Assembly: GCF_040436345.1 (NCBI RefSeq)
Contig: NC_133224.1
Coordinates: forward strand, 15,136,703-15,200,702
From: Pagrus major
Taxonomy: Eukaryota > Chordata > Actinopteri > Spariformes > Sparidae
DNA length: 64,000 bases
Reading direction: 5' to 3'
Shown: piece by piece, positions 47,801 to 60,290 of the stretch
How the letters are laid out: each line of letters begins with the position of its first letter
Position numbering within the stretch: position 1 is the stretch's first letter
Made by a program: the position numbers and the translations under genes
Notes under the pieces: generated by a model
Databases searched by the model: none
Seen by the model: the letters and a program-made list of their open reading frames with translations, nothing else
What the model was told of the DNA's origin: nothing

Positions 47801-49039
47801 ACTCCTTGGAACGTGTAGCTTGATGAAGGGAACTGGCCAGTCCTATGTGCTTTGGAGTGAGGAACTTGTCTCCACTGGCTGTGTACATAAGATCCTGTGC
47901 AATGCTGAGGACTCTAAGCTGGCGTTTGGCTGTGTTCTTATCATCATCTTCAACATCATCCTCCAGCAGGCGTTAACCACCTAGTAACAAGTTGAGGAAC
48001 ATGTACAGGCTGTTGGGTATGCTGTCTATTGCTCTGTTTTCACTGATGTCTATCCCCTCTTGTTTTGGATGGGAAAGCATATCATTTCGGATCTGCAATG
48101 CCACATGGACCATGTTCAGGAACATATCTTGATCCTCATGTTTGAATGTAGGAATGACTCTATGAATATTGGAGGTGTCATCTTTCACCATTGTTGATAC
48201 TGGAATATGCCGGTATTTGGATGGAACCAAAACAGTACGAGTTCATTTCGAGGCTGATCACGCAACACAACAAAGTCATATACGCCCTCAAGACGACCAG
48301 CTATTTGTTCCTTGAAGGTGTTCCTTCGGCTTAGAAATCTAGATGGTATATCTAATTGAACCTCATTAGCTAGTGTAGAGTACCGGTCCCACACATGTAC
48401 AAGATCTAGAATATCCGCTTGCTTTGCTGATTGTTCAAGTTCTTGGCAGATCCACTCTAATGGCATGTCTGTGCTCGGAAGTGACTCCATGCGTTTGGTC
48501 CTACGTTCAAACCTGTTCTTGCAAGTCACGTGATATCTTCCTTCTGCAGCTATAAGATCATTTACACAAGCTAGTCGCACTCTTAAGAATGAGTCATACT
48601 TTGCTGCTTGTAGGATTCTGCTGCTGACTTGTTGGCAAAAGATACACTGCTTCCATTCTATTGGAGCTATTTTGCTCCGTAGACTAACATTTTGCCGAGT
48701 TGATGTGGATGCAGACGAACTTTGTTTGGTATCTCTTTGCAATTCTGCCTTCAATTTCCTTTCAATTTCACGTTTATTCATGTATTTTGCTCGGCAGTCC
48801 CTATGCCACAAGATTTGCTGAGGCAAGTCTCCTTGAAGCATCTCAGTAATTCGATTAGTTACATCTCGGAAATTGTCATTATGTAATTTCAACCGGAGTT
48901 GTCTTATAGTGTCAGCTGACTGGAGGCCATCCTTACTCACTGTCATGAGATTTTGCTTATTGTCTTCCTGGCATATGATGCACAACTGTGGCTTTGATGA
49001 GATTAAGCTCTCTTGAGTATAGTCTATTGCTTCAGCCAT
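44823..49039 (-). pseudogene. large FEN/XPG-like (PIN-fold) nuclease-domain gene, decayed copy
   Basis: About 1,400 codons in one intronless stretch. ATG at 49039 (MAEAIDYTQESL); stop TGA at 44825-44823. The N-terminus has two similar modules, each with a CxxC and a distant HxxC-type pair: CIICQ..HRDC (residues about 20-95) and CIFCQQ..HVTC (about 140-185). A middle part of about 600 residues is unfamiliar. The C-terminal region reads LLIDGQAFVMAIGKP, VDVVFDRYHDESIK..RRKRK, ADHEEADTRLILH, VSARDTDVLLLL and HAVTGCDSVSQFSGHGK. That is the order of acidic motifs of FEN1/XPG-type nucleases (VFDG, EAD, S.DTDv, GCD.. with a helix-hairpin-helix). Breaks: a frameshift near 48230, TAA at 47975-47973, a frameshift or deletion near 47700, a frameshift near 45855, TAG at 45245-45243 and TAA at 45128-45126. 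Otherwise the frame is well preserved, so inactivation is recent. I know similar predicted proteins as multi-copy families in fish and cnidarians but cannot name the family. Confidence 0.75.
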
Positions 49040-49162
49040 GGCTTCAGTTGTCAATTGACTAATTCAGACCTACAAGACAGTGTGAGTTTTCTTAGAATAC
49101 AAATGCAAAGTCTAAGACATCGATATGTATTCAATTAGCTAGCTCATTTGAGCCTGTAACAA

Positions 49163-49195
49163 TTAGCCAGCAACTAGTTGCTAGTTGCTGGCTAA
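49163..49195. repeat. perfect palindrome, 15-bp arms, 3-nt loop
   Basis: TTAGCCAGCAACTAG, loop TTG, then CTAGTTGCTGGCTAA. It lies about 125 bp upstream of the start of the FEN-like pseudogene. Confidence 0.95.
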
Positions 49196-49199
49196 CATT

Positions 49200-52100
49200 A
49201 GCTAGTTAGGCTTCTTTTAGTGATCAAAAATGCTAAAATACATAGACTGCAATTATTCAAACTACATAAAACATGTCACATTATCAAAATATACACTGGA
49301 CATGACTTTACCTGTTATCTTTTATGTTGCAGATCAGCCATTCTGTGAGAATTGCGAAAAGGCGAAAAGAGAAGAGCGTGCTTGTGTAAGGGGTTTGTGG
49401 GTGGGTGAGGGTGATATTGGGGATGACCAAGGTTCCATTACAGCACATTTGACCTCAAATTAAAATACAAAGTAAAAGAAGCCTGATAATAAAAAATATT
49501 ATTAATAATAAAAATAATAGCTGAGTAGTTATTCGCTAAACAACTATTTTTGCAATATCTAAGCAGTTTCTTCACATTACATCTCAAATCTGAATATGCC
49601 ATCGGATTGCTCATGTCGGAAAACCTACAAAAGCACATTTAATTCATGTTTTTACCTTGTCTAGTCAAAAAGATACACTGAAAAATAGATTTCAGCCTGG
49701 CGGTGGCGGCCATGTTGGATTTCTCAATTTCGAGGCATTTTGGGGTATTTTTGAGCTTCATATACAGCAGATTTGGATTCAGCACCCCTTAATACCCCTA
49801 GAAATGTTGTATATTATAAATATTCACAAATTGCCTTCGGGGTTCTGATTTTGTGAAAACTGACCCTGTCTAATAGTCATCAGTACCATTCAGTGTTGGG
49901 CTTTTCTGCTCCCAATAATTGGTGTGTCTGTCTCAGTAATGAAAACGAGATGCTTCATCACATTTCATGAACAATAGTTATCTGAATCACAACCTCATGT
50001 TCAATGCGCTAACATTAACCTCTAACGTTACACTATCAGAAGCGATACCTCCCTCCTAATCACAGGGCTGTCAGGTGTCTAAACTTTATCACTTGGCAAG
50101 AAAGCTATCAGTTTAATGTTTTTTTCCCCTAATGTCTGTATGTCCTCTAGTGGCCGGAACGTAGAACAACCACATGCTGATAGTGGCATCAGCAATGCAT
50201 AAGCCTGTGTGTACAGTGTAGAGGTAGGCTACATAATGAATGTTCATTATAGCCTAAATTTGAGCATTGAAAATTTAAATAGAATATGAATGTTGAAAAT
50301 AATACAGAATTAAATTGAAATGGGATCACAGAAAGAGATCACTATGATACAGTGTATATTAACTTTTTATATCTTCTTTATGCCCATTATGTCCACTTAT
50401 TTTGTGTACAATTGATCTGCATGTGCTGCAATTGTTTCAACTTGAATTATTTTTGTATTGTTCTTGTTCTAACTAAAATAAAAAAAAACAAGAAGCAGCC
50501 AACCAGGGACTGCACTATGCTTCCTTGCTTATAGAGGAAAATGATTGATAAGGCTGACGGTTTGCAAGTAAGTGCTGGTGCAGAAGGATTGCTGTGTTTT
50601 TAAATAAATGTCAAAAGAGTGTTTGCTGTGCCCTTTCCTTGGTTTTCTTATCAAGACTTTGTGGGTCCCAACCAAGGGCATCACTTTGTGTTAAAAAGTG
50701 TTGGGCACATAAGGGTTAAGATAATATCACTGACAACCTACAGCAGCTACAGAAAACATGTCACAAGTTATGTTTTATCATACGCAGAGGTTGGTGCTCT
50801 TTTAAAATAACAAAGTGGTGCCTTACAAGCTTTAAGTGCCTTAAATTGACAATTATTAGTTTGTTCTTTGCACAATGTAAGCAACATTTGCAAATACAAG
50901 TCAGAGATGCAGTTTAGCTTACAGCTATTACTCAAGCCACACAGTTTAGCTCTCATCCTGTAGTGCAGTTTGCATCTTTCATCAGCTTCCCACTTTTCCA
51001 GCTTTTCATTTTGTTTTCAGCTTGTACCTAGTCATTCATACTTTAAGGCAGAAACTCCATTCAAACCTTAAATTGTTCCTCATCTTATTCTTATGCCTCT
51101 AATTTATGAGTTGTATTCAATTTTTAGAGCCAGCATTCCAGTTCAGTGTCAGCTTTTCATCAGCAAGCATTCACAACTGCAATTTCTTTCGTAAATTTGT
51201 ACAGAGATTCCAGAAATACAGCCTCAGTTACTAAGGTTATTTCATTTTTGCAGGCGTGGACCATAGTCTTTAATTAATTTATCCACAGAGACCCAACATT
51301 TCCCTCATGAACAAGCACTTGGTGACAGTGGTGAGAAAAAACTGCCTTTTAATAGGCAGAAACCTCAGAGCAGACCATCACTGATATGGTTCGTTAAGGA
51401 GGGTGCCCCATAAATGTTGGTTATGTTCTTATGTTCTCAACATCAATGTGTATGCCGCACCCATTCATTTCTGTACAAAAGCATGTAATGGTACCTTCTA
51501 TTTTTCTTAGTGCTGTATTTTTATGTGAAATACCTATATTTTACATACTGTGATCCAATTTGTCTTTACAAAACATTAGGAACACACCATTTAATTTGGC
51601 TTTAAATGCTTTATTTCTTTATAAAATTACATTTACACATCGAGTCCCTTTAGCTTTTTGCCTGTAAAAAATAAAAAGATCCATTGAGCTTCTGCTGTCC
51701 TACACTAGAGCCCCTTTACAGCTGTCTCAACCATGGCCTCCCAGCTTTTCTTCCTCAATGGAATCAAACAACTTTTAACAAAAGATTAAAAATCGAAATC
51801 TTCATATTCTGTTGCATGAATTAATTTATGATCAAGATAATCACCACATTGATTAAGACATTGTATATGATGAGCTGGCTGACCAGACAGTTCAAACTGA
51901 AAATCAAAAAAAAAAAGTTTACCCAGTGGAGTAGAAAAACATGGGTCAACACACTATTAAAAATGTCCCTTTGAAGGAAAAAATGGGCAGCAGAGGTCCT
52001 CAACTGGGTGCAAGCTCAAATGTACAGAAGAATGTGAGGAGGATCAAGGACTTTTCTTAGAATATTCAATCCAGTCTCAAACTCTAATTTTGTCTCTGTA

Positions 52101-54950
52101 ATGCTGTTCCACAAACTGGAAAAAGCATTAGCCACAATCTGATGTCCTTGTCTTGTAGCAGTTTCATATCTTTCAATATTGTTTCATTTTCAGTTTGTAT
52201 TTGTATTAATTTATTTGTTCATTCATTCATTACTGACAGACTGAAAGAATGTGAAAGCATGTTCCCCAGAAGATCGCTTTAATTTTGAAATTGGTTCCTC
52301 ATCGCTCTTAATGCCTAGCATATACGCGTACCACAAAACAAAGTGGAGGCTGGCTTTACCGCAGTAGGATTGGTTAGTATTTCATGTTAATTAATGTTCT
52401 GTGTTCTTCTACACATCGAAAGGTCACACACTGTCCGGATTCATACAGTAAAATAGTTTGGAGTGAAGCAGCTGTCCTGATAAATCCTGAGATCCTGTCT
52501 AACAATATTTCTTTTTAGAAGCTAGATGCTTAATTCTGTTTCCTTTTGAGAGTTTATAACTACTGCTTTTAGTTTTGCTGATTAAATGTGCCACAATATT
52601 TGTTACAGTGACATTAATGTGTGCATGGAAATGTTTAAAGACAACTGAAAGCAGCCTGTCAAATCCTAAAATCAGAGTGTATGAACGGCGTGAACCCGCC
52701 TGTGTAGGAGCGTCTAATGCATCCTTTAATTATCAGGAAACAGACTGCACCTTGACTTTAGACCAGCTTTTTGTTGGTCTATGGCGCTGCCACTTTCCCC
52801 TGCCTCAAGACAGCAATCCACCATCAGTGCACCTGACCACACCTTATTTTCAGACCAACATGCCCAGGAGCACACAGGTGGGTGCAGGTACATTTGCTAT
52901 TCACACAATGTGGGCACTGGACGTGAAAATGAAAACTGCGTCGATCTAAAACTAGCAATGACACTTGCGCTGCGCTGTGCGCCTCTCTGCCGAGCATAAT
53001 AGAGCCTAAGAGTTCAGCAGAGAAAAGGTGACTCTGAAGTGCTATTGGCCTCTTTTTAAGTCAGTTTCAGGCTAAATGTCCTGCAGCCTGTTCCTGCCAG
53101 TGACCTCAACATCTTCCTCCTAGCTTTCTCCAGGAGATACTATTGTTCAAAGGTCATTTTAGGATGGAGTAACATTTTAAAGAACATATTATTGGAACAG
53201 TCTGATATTCACATAGAAGTTTTCTATCTGTACATGATCAGAAAGTCACATGAAGTCCATTCATTTCTGAAATGTGTGAGAAACTTGGCTGATGGGTACT
53301 TGGTCTTCGATGATATGCAAAAAAGTTGAGGAATTGTAGACAAACTTGACTGATTTTAAAAGCACCAACTAGTAGTCACAAGACAAAAGGTTGAGAATAT
53401 TTCCAGTCTTTCTCTACACCTTTTATTTAAAAAAAACATGGCACTGGATATTTTAAAAGGAGACCTGGGGACAAATGCCAGCTGTGTTAGTGGCAACAAC
53501 ATTTTTTTGAAGTTGGGACATCAGCCATTTTGTTGGTGACCAAAACTGGAATTTCAAGGCAAAGCCTAGCGACAAACTCTATTAGCTTCTCTTTTTGTAG
53601 TTTGTTCAGTCTGCTGCTGACACTACTTCACATCCTGACATACTGCCCCCACAGGTGATAGCCATCTTCATTTTAATCCTACCCTGACATGTTTTGACTC
53701 TCAACTATCTCCGTCTTGAATCTTGGACTCTCTTTCTAGTTCTAGCTTTCATTCCCGCTTGACCACTATCCTAACTGTCTCACCTTGAATGTCAGGCCCC
53801 AATGCCTGAGTGTCAGAATGCCATGACCCTTCCTGCTGTGCCGTGTTATCTCGCTCTTCATGTCCTAGACCTTTGTTCCTTGACAGGGAGCTGGCCCAAA
53901 CCCCAACTGTCTTTGCTTTGACACCCAGAGCAGGAGATATACTTGCTTTAAACAATCCCTCCACATGATGGCTGCCTATTATATCCTGCGTCTGTTTGGA
54001 GCATCGGTAGTATAGGGTCAGTATGGGGATGTGTTAATGTCAGGGGTCGGTAAACACATCACCAGCAGGGACAACAATGGGGGGAAGTTTCAGACAGGTT
54101 AACTTGTGCCATCTAGTGGTATCCTCCAGTAACGTGTGTAGTACATGTACTGTATATATTGAAAGTGGGCCCTTGGTGGGAAGAGCCATAGAAATTTGCT
54201 CCAATAACCCTCTAAATTTAACCCCTTCTGAGGACTTGGGTAGCCATCATGTGCACATAGATAGATGCAAATGTATCACTAGCACAATGGACAGAATTAC
54301 TACAGTGAAAATAATAATTTACCATTTCAAAATGATGCAGGTGGAGAGCACTGCATAGAATAAGTTCGGTAAGTTTGAAAAGGGACCCTTCAACCTAGCT
54401 ACTCACACAGTGTGAAAGCTTGAAGCATAATCTCTACATCCTAAATAATTTTCACTTGAAGAGATAAATAGATCATACTATGATACTACATCATACTCAC
54501 ACTCGTCCTGTAGACAATGGCATCCGACTTTGAATCTTAACTTTCTCAGCCACATCTACTATCATCCACTATTTTCCAACAACCACATCACTGTCTTTCA
54601 TAGATTACAAAGATTGTGATTAAGGAATGTGATGAGTGTACAAATGAATTACCTATTTGAAATGAAAGGGTGGTATCTGTCCAGAACTCTTTGAGGCATC
54701 ACAAGGAGGATTTTCCTCCATAGGATTACATTGAATTGGAAGATGTAACAAAACCATTATAAGCAACAGACACTGAAAAAATATCTTAAGAATGTGAGAT
54801 TGCTAAAAGAAAATGTTTTCCAAAGATGTCTTTTTCTGCTGCGTGAAATGAAAAATACATACATTTTCCCTGAGATATCTCATCTGGTCCTATTTTAGAT
54901 GAAAGATTTTTATGAAAGCACTGACAGCAATACCTTACATTGTCACAGTA
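49200..54950. other. gene-free stretch
   Basis: No exon or RNA gene recognised. The block 51260-51400 (GAGACCCAACATTTCCC, AAGCACTTGGTGACAG, CCTTTTAATAGGCAGAAACC) resembles a frequent fish repeat. An open frame at 52575-52949 is not supported by any motif. The rest is unassigned. Confidence 0.45.
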
Positions 54951-54957
54951 TGTAATA

Positions 54958-55740
54958 CTACAATAATAATAATGATAATAATAATAAACTTTATTTGTAT
55001 AGCACCTTTCAAAAACAAAGTTAACAAAACAATGGTAATGCAGTAAATCCCAGAAGTTAAAATATGGACAAGATAAAATACATAAATAAAAATAATTATA
55101 ACAGCATCAATTAACAAAAGCAATATGATGAAAGCTTTAAGAGGAGATTTAAAAGAAGACACTGAGTTCGCCTGCCTGAGATCCTCAGGCAAGGAGTTCC
55201 ACAGCTAGGGTGCCTGGACAGCAAAAAGCCTGGAAACATTTGGTCGCAAGACAGTATTTTGGAACCATTAGTAGGACCCTGCCAGAGAATCGCAGACAGC
55301 AATCAGGCTCATAAAGAGTCAGCACATCACAGATATAGGCAGGAGTCAGACCAAGGCTTTAAAAACAAGCAGTTAAATCTTAAAATCAATCCTAAAACTC
55401 ACAGGTAACCAGTGAAGGGCATCAAGGATTGGTAGAATGTGGTCACTCCTCTTTGTACGTGTTGAAAGCCTGGCAGCAGCATTTTGTAAGAGATAAAGGC
55501 ATGGACGACCTTTTCAAAGTCTATGTAGGAAAGGGATGACTTGATCTTGGTCAGCTGTCTCAGTTGTTCAAAGCAGGACTGTACCACTTTTGTCACCTGG
55601 GTATCAATGGACAAATTCAAGACAAAGATAACACCAAGGTTGAGGGCCTCCTTCCAAGCATTATCAGATAGGGCACCCAGACCGATACTGATGCCATGTC
55701 AAAAGGATTTAGTTGATATAGCCTAGCTTTAATCAACAGT
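54958..55740 (-). mobile_element. L2-type LINE 3' end with (TAA)n tail
   Basis: The minus strand encodes the reverse-transcriptase thumb LGVIFVLNLSIDTQVTKVVQ..LRQLTKIKSSLS..DFEKVVHAFI, followed by decayed sequence and the terminal SLPEDLRQANSVSSFKSPLK-type block, the usual C-terminus of fish L2/Maui-like LINEs. It ends with CTATACAAATAAAGTTTATT and a (TTA)n/(TAA)n tail at 54958-54988. 5' truncated with several stops. Confidence 0.85.
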
Positions 55741-56137
55741 CTATGGGCAGTTAATAGGAAACCACTGCATAATCACTTAGTAAGAAATAATCAGTTAGGG
55801 TTTTATAACGACTATACTTCAAGACATATTAATTTAGAGAAAGTGAAACTTTGCTGAAATTTTTCCAGGGGAAAATCTGGTTTGTTCTATATCATGACTG
55901 ATCACTTATGAGCTTTATTATATCCTACATATGATTGCAAAGGAATTTATAGTATAGCTGACATATTCATCCCAGCCCAAAGCTTTTTGTGACTTAACAT
56001 TGGATCTAGCTCCAGAATATTCTGAGTATGACATTTTTTGTAGTTACACAGGACCAGAGTGGTAAGCCTTACCTGGTGAAGCAATCTATGTAACTGATCA
56101 CATGACATCGATTTCATGAGTTGGAATCTCTCTGTCA
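55741..56137. other. short unassigned stretch
   Basis: No gene or recognised repeat between the L2 fragment and the inverted arm. Confidence 0.4.
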
Positions 56138-56334
56138 AAGGGTAACTCGACCAATTTTTCACAGTAAAGTGTATTGACAGGTCTTGGGGTGTACTACTGC
56201 ATATGTGAAAAAAAGGTATATAAAGCCTTTTGTGGCTCCAGAGGAAGCTACATGCAATCTGATAAATTGCCTTCAGTGATGTCACTCTTTCTAAGTTGCA
56301 TTGTGGGTAATGCAGGTGGCAGGTTTTGAAAGGT
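56138..56334 (+). repeat. left arm of a long imperfect inverted repeat
   Basis: Blocks GACAGGTCTTGGGG, CCTTTTGTGGCTCCAG, CAATCTGATAAATTGCCT, AGTTGCATTGTGGGTAATG and GGCAGGTTTTGAAA occur in inverted order and orientation at 57361-57543. This is a common fish non-coding repeat sequence. Confidence 0.85.
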
Positions 56335-56374
56335 TACAAAGTAAACGTATTATAATTTTTTAAGATTCAAGGGT

Positions 56375-57310
56375 TTAAAACATAAAACTATATGTTTGAG
56401 TCTTTGTACTACATCTATAAAATGGAGTGTTGATAATCAATTGAGGAGTCTCAGGGCCTGGGGAGTGAAGTTGCTCTGTAGTCTGGTGGTATGGCACAGA
56501 TACTTCTGTATCTTTTGCCAGATGGCAGCAGGGTGAACAGACTGTGGCTGGGGTGCGTGTTGTCCTTAAATATACTTTAGGCTCTGTGCAGACATCACAC
56601 GCAATTTTAATCACCCGCTGTAGAGCTTTCCTGTTCTGTGCTGTGTATGAACCATGCCAGTTTGTGATGTTTCCAGTCAGGATGCTTTCTATTGGTCCTC
56701 TGTAAAAGTTTACCAGAATCTGGCTCCAGAATTTACTACTTTTTACAACTTTTCTGTGCCTTTTTTTTTTTTTTTTTTTAAACTTAGGTGGTTCTCAGAG
56801 ATGGTAACCTTAAGCTGTTCACCTGCTTCACCTCAGCTCCAGTGATGTAGACAGGAGTGTGTCTCTGGCTCTTTTTTTCTAAGATCAACAATCAGCTCCT
56901 TGGTTTAGCATTGACGTTGATCAGTAGATTGTGTGCAACACCTGGCAAGATTGCTGATTTCCTCCCGATATGAACTCTCATTGTTGTTTGTAATGCGGCT
57001 GATGTTTGCGTCGTCTGCATACTTCACAGTAGAGTTCTCATGATGTCTGGGAGTGCAATCATGGGTGTACAGTGTGAACAGAAGGGGGCTGAGCACACAG
57101 CCCAGGGGGGCTCTGGTTTGAGCACTACCATATAGGAGGTGTGACTGCCAATCGTACTGTCTGGAGTCTGCTTCTGAGGAAGTCCAGTATCCAGTTGCAG
57201 AGTGTTGTACTCGAGCCCACAGTTTTCCAGTCAGCTTCATAGGTGAGTTTGTGTTGAATGCTGAGCTGAAGTCAACAAACAGCATCCTGATGTAGCAATT
57301 TTAAGCTGTC
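56375..57310 (-). mobile_element. CR1/Rex1-type LINE fragment between inverted arms
   Basis: The minus strand reads VDFSSAFNT (reverse-transcriptase start block), LGCVLSPLLFTLYTHDCTPRH and VKYADDANIS (catalytic YADD box intact) and SYREEISNLARCC, then ACLCTEPK/SHL..AKDTEVSVPYHQTTEQLHSPGP (3' end of the ORF). Internal frameshifts and the lack of the 5' half make it inactive. Same family as the LINE at 26565-28570. Confidence 0.85.
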
Positions 57311-57360
57311 CATAATAAGTACAACAGTTTTATGAGTGCAATACTAGACCAGTGGACTGG

Positions 57361-57543
57361 TTTTTCAAAACCTGTCGCCCCCATTACCCACAATGCAACT
57401 TAGCCACTATATGACATCACTTGAGGCAATTTATCAGATTACATACAGCTTTTCCGGAGCCACAAAAGGCGTTATACTCCACGTATGCAGTAGTGCTCCC
57501 CAGGACCTGTTAACTCACTTTAATGTGTAAAATTGCCCTTTCA
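57361..57543 (-). repeat. right arm of the long imperfect inverted repeat
   Basis: Reverse complement of the arm at 56138-56334, about 80 percent identical by eye, with small gaps. Confidence 0.85.
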
Positions 57544-57549
57544 ATTTCA

Positions 57550-59270
57550 TTCATATTCAATCAACTGTTTCAGTTTATTAACTTAAAAGTTTTGGATCAG
57601 AATTTCCAATATCTGGGAAAAAAATCTTTAAAAAATAAGTCAATAAATAACGCTTAGACTACATTTGTTTGGGTTTTGATTAGTTTTAACTTTGATGAAA
57701 ACTGATAAACGATTTGGACTCAAATTGAATAAAACCTAACTCTTTGCATTAGCATAGAAGTAAGCGTTTGTAGAACCACGCATACATTTGACAGAAACCT
57801 TCATTACGCCTGCCAACTCATTGACATTAAATTATTTGTCTGATTACAAGCTGATCCAAACCAAGTCAAACTGAAGGCCAGTTGAGATAGAAAAAAAATC
57901 TTCACTTCACTTAGGAAACCAAATTGATATTGATAAGTTTGCCTTTTTTTTAAAAAAAAGTATGGATTTAACCAACCCTGACATAAAACCTGAGGTATGG
58001 ACTCAATGTGACCCTGGTAAACTGTTACACCCCTGAAGAATGCATTAAAAAATTAAAGCAGATGTACTACTGTTAAAGAAATGCACTGTGTTGAAAATAA
58101 AAGACAGATTATCTAGCTTGTACAATTCCTAATTCCTATAGTCTAGCAGTGCTCGTCCTGCCCAAGATGGCATTGTAGACAGATCACCAACATCAGTAAA
58201 AACCACACATTAAAAAATAAGAAAAAACATTGTAAAAACATGTATGAGACAATAATATATACTTGTCTAAAATTCAGTTTATTCTAATTGACGTGAAATT
58301 TCAGCCCAGTTTTAACATGAAGTACCAGTTTGTAGTACCAACAGAACAATGTCAAGTTCCCAGTCGGACACCAAACTCTGCTTATTTTCATTCCATCTAA
58401 GTGTATGCGTGCTGCTGTCTGGAGGAAAAGTATGTGAGGTGTAATTCTCAGTTGCACTTTGTTAAATTGCATAATACAGACTTGACATTTCCACCTTGTC
58501 TGGCACATCAGTCCACTAACAGTACATATGAATGGCTCATATGTAAACAAAATATTTAATGTCGTAATGCAAATGTCAAATGTCTTTGGTTCATTATTTA
58601 CAATCCACAATGCGGTTTATCACACTGTGCCTGTTATGTTAGGTAAATGAGCCAATCACAGATTTAGGACTGAATTCCAAACAATACAACTCTGCCTTCA
58701 TCAGAAAATTTAATAGAATTTCTTAAAACAGCGAGTCTAATTCAAACAAGTGATCAAATATACTGAGGTGTTTTTGACAGCACCTCAGGATTAGTAAGTA
58801 CAAGCACGCGTAGAGAGTGGAGCCTGAAAACAAATGAAAAAGTGTTACAACCTCCCATCATAGGTATGGCCCTCAATCCTATTTGTTAAAGATAACAATT
58901 TACTTTTATTTCAGAGAACTGGGGATTCAATGCCTCGACATGGCTTTAATGCATGGGTTGTAAATTGGGGCCCTGGTTTGATTGCCCAGTTTAAACAATG
59001 CTTATAAGTGGTGAGAACGAGGGACAACACTACAAAAATAAGTTGTAATTAAATTGAATAACCCTTTATACAAGAGAATAACAGACTGAACACAGCTTTT
59101 GCAATGTGTGAGAATAGTACTCACATGTGTCCAGATATTGAAAATAGCAACACTTCAGTGGAGGACTGTGTTTTTCACATTGCACATTGCATGTTATTTC
59201 CCTTGTTATGTTATAAAAAACACAACCAATAGGAATAATGGCAAATGCTATCAATACAGATTTCTATAAA
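57550..59270. other. gene-free stretch
   Basis: No exon, RNA gene or transposon protein recognised. Confidence 0.45.
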
Positions 59271-59384
59271 CACATAATAATAGTAACGTTCTAGAAATAT
59301 TCTATATTTTTTTGATTGTCACCAAATCTCATGTGCAGAGCCAAACAATGAATGTATCCTCATAACAAGTATTGTTTGTGTATC

Positions 59385-60290
59385 CAAAGCCTGGTATAGT
59401 ATTGTATTCCACTGTGCCATAGAGCTCCATATTTGTCCATTAAAACACATAAATAAGCCACACTGTTGCAGTGATTGTTTCTTCATTACCATGAACACAC
59501 ACACTTCAATTTATTTGACTCAATCCCACATACACAATCCTGCTGCCTGAAATACTCACTACAGAACTTAATCCGTCGGTGAAAACTGTCCCCAGCAAAT
59601 GCATTATTTCTTCCTGTTTGAGTAAGTTTGCTAAAAATACAATGTCCAGCTGTTTAAGTGGATTAATGAGCTGTTTTTAAAAATTAAACTATTTTTGGGA
59701 GGGAAAAAATGTCTGACTCATAATTCTTCTATTTTGCATTTGTTTTGAATGTTCATTAGGAATGATAACATATGCTTACAAATTTATTGAAAAGTTGAAT
59801 CTTTTCAATCGAAAAGATTGAATCTCCCAGCAGGATTTGACAGTGTTCCACATTGCAAAAATTTGCCAGAAGTATTTGAAGACCACAGAAGACCAAGGAG
59901 TCCTGACTGTCATGGACTTTCCTCCACAATCACCTGACCTCAACCCCATTCAACATTTATAGGGCACATTTTGTGACATTAAAAGAAGCTTTGTGAAACT
60001 GTTAAATCATGCTAGGATAACATGAGTCATCAGGTTTTGCACAAACTTATAGAGTCCATGCCAGCTTGAGGACATCATGAACAATTTTCAGAGATTCAAA
60101 CAAGTGCAACATACAAGTACGTTGACTAGTGGACTCAACATTTGGACCCTACCGTATATGTGACCTATTTTAAAATATTTATGTCTTCAGTAGGAAACAT
60201 TGCACTTAGGGCTTAGAGCCACAGACAGTAGGGAAGTCAAAATGTATTAGGAGACTAACATATGGTTAGCTTCGGCCTTTTCATGAAAAT
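59385..60290. repeat. dispersed non-coding repeat, copy 2, with Tc1 fragment inside
   Basis: Matches 31010-31770 at both ends (GTGCCATAGAGCTCCA.., TTCATTACCATGAACA at the left; GACAGTAGGGAAGTCA, CTTTTCATGAAA at the right). The middle is occupied by a Tc1 transposase fragment at 59828-60150. Confidence 0.5.
59828..60150 (+). mobile_element. Tc1-like transposase 3' fragment (family A, copy 1)
   Basis: Plus strand encodes decayed AGFDSVPHCKNLPEVFEDHR, then QSPDLNPIQHL (catalytic Glu position changed), and a C-terminal SFVKLLNHARIT..ESMPA block. The copy at 62195-62500 has the same wording (GTCCTGACTGTCATGGAC, CACCTGACCTCAACC, GAGTCCATGCCAGCT). Confidence 0.75.

Noticed and set aside
44823-49039. 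Reading the breaks in the FEN-like gene as introns
   Set aside because: Neighbouring frames overlap or abut by a few bases and lesions are single stop codons or one-base shifts, with no GT..AG pairs of intron length.
52575-52949. 124-codon plus-strand open frame
   Set aside because: No family motif, no splice sites or conserved composition; probably chance or repeat-derived.
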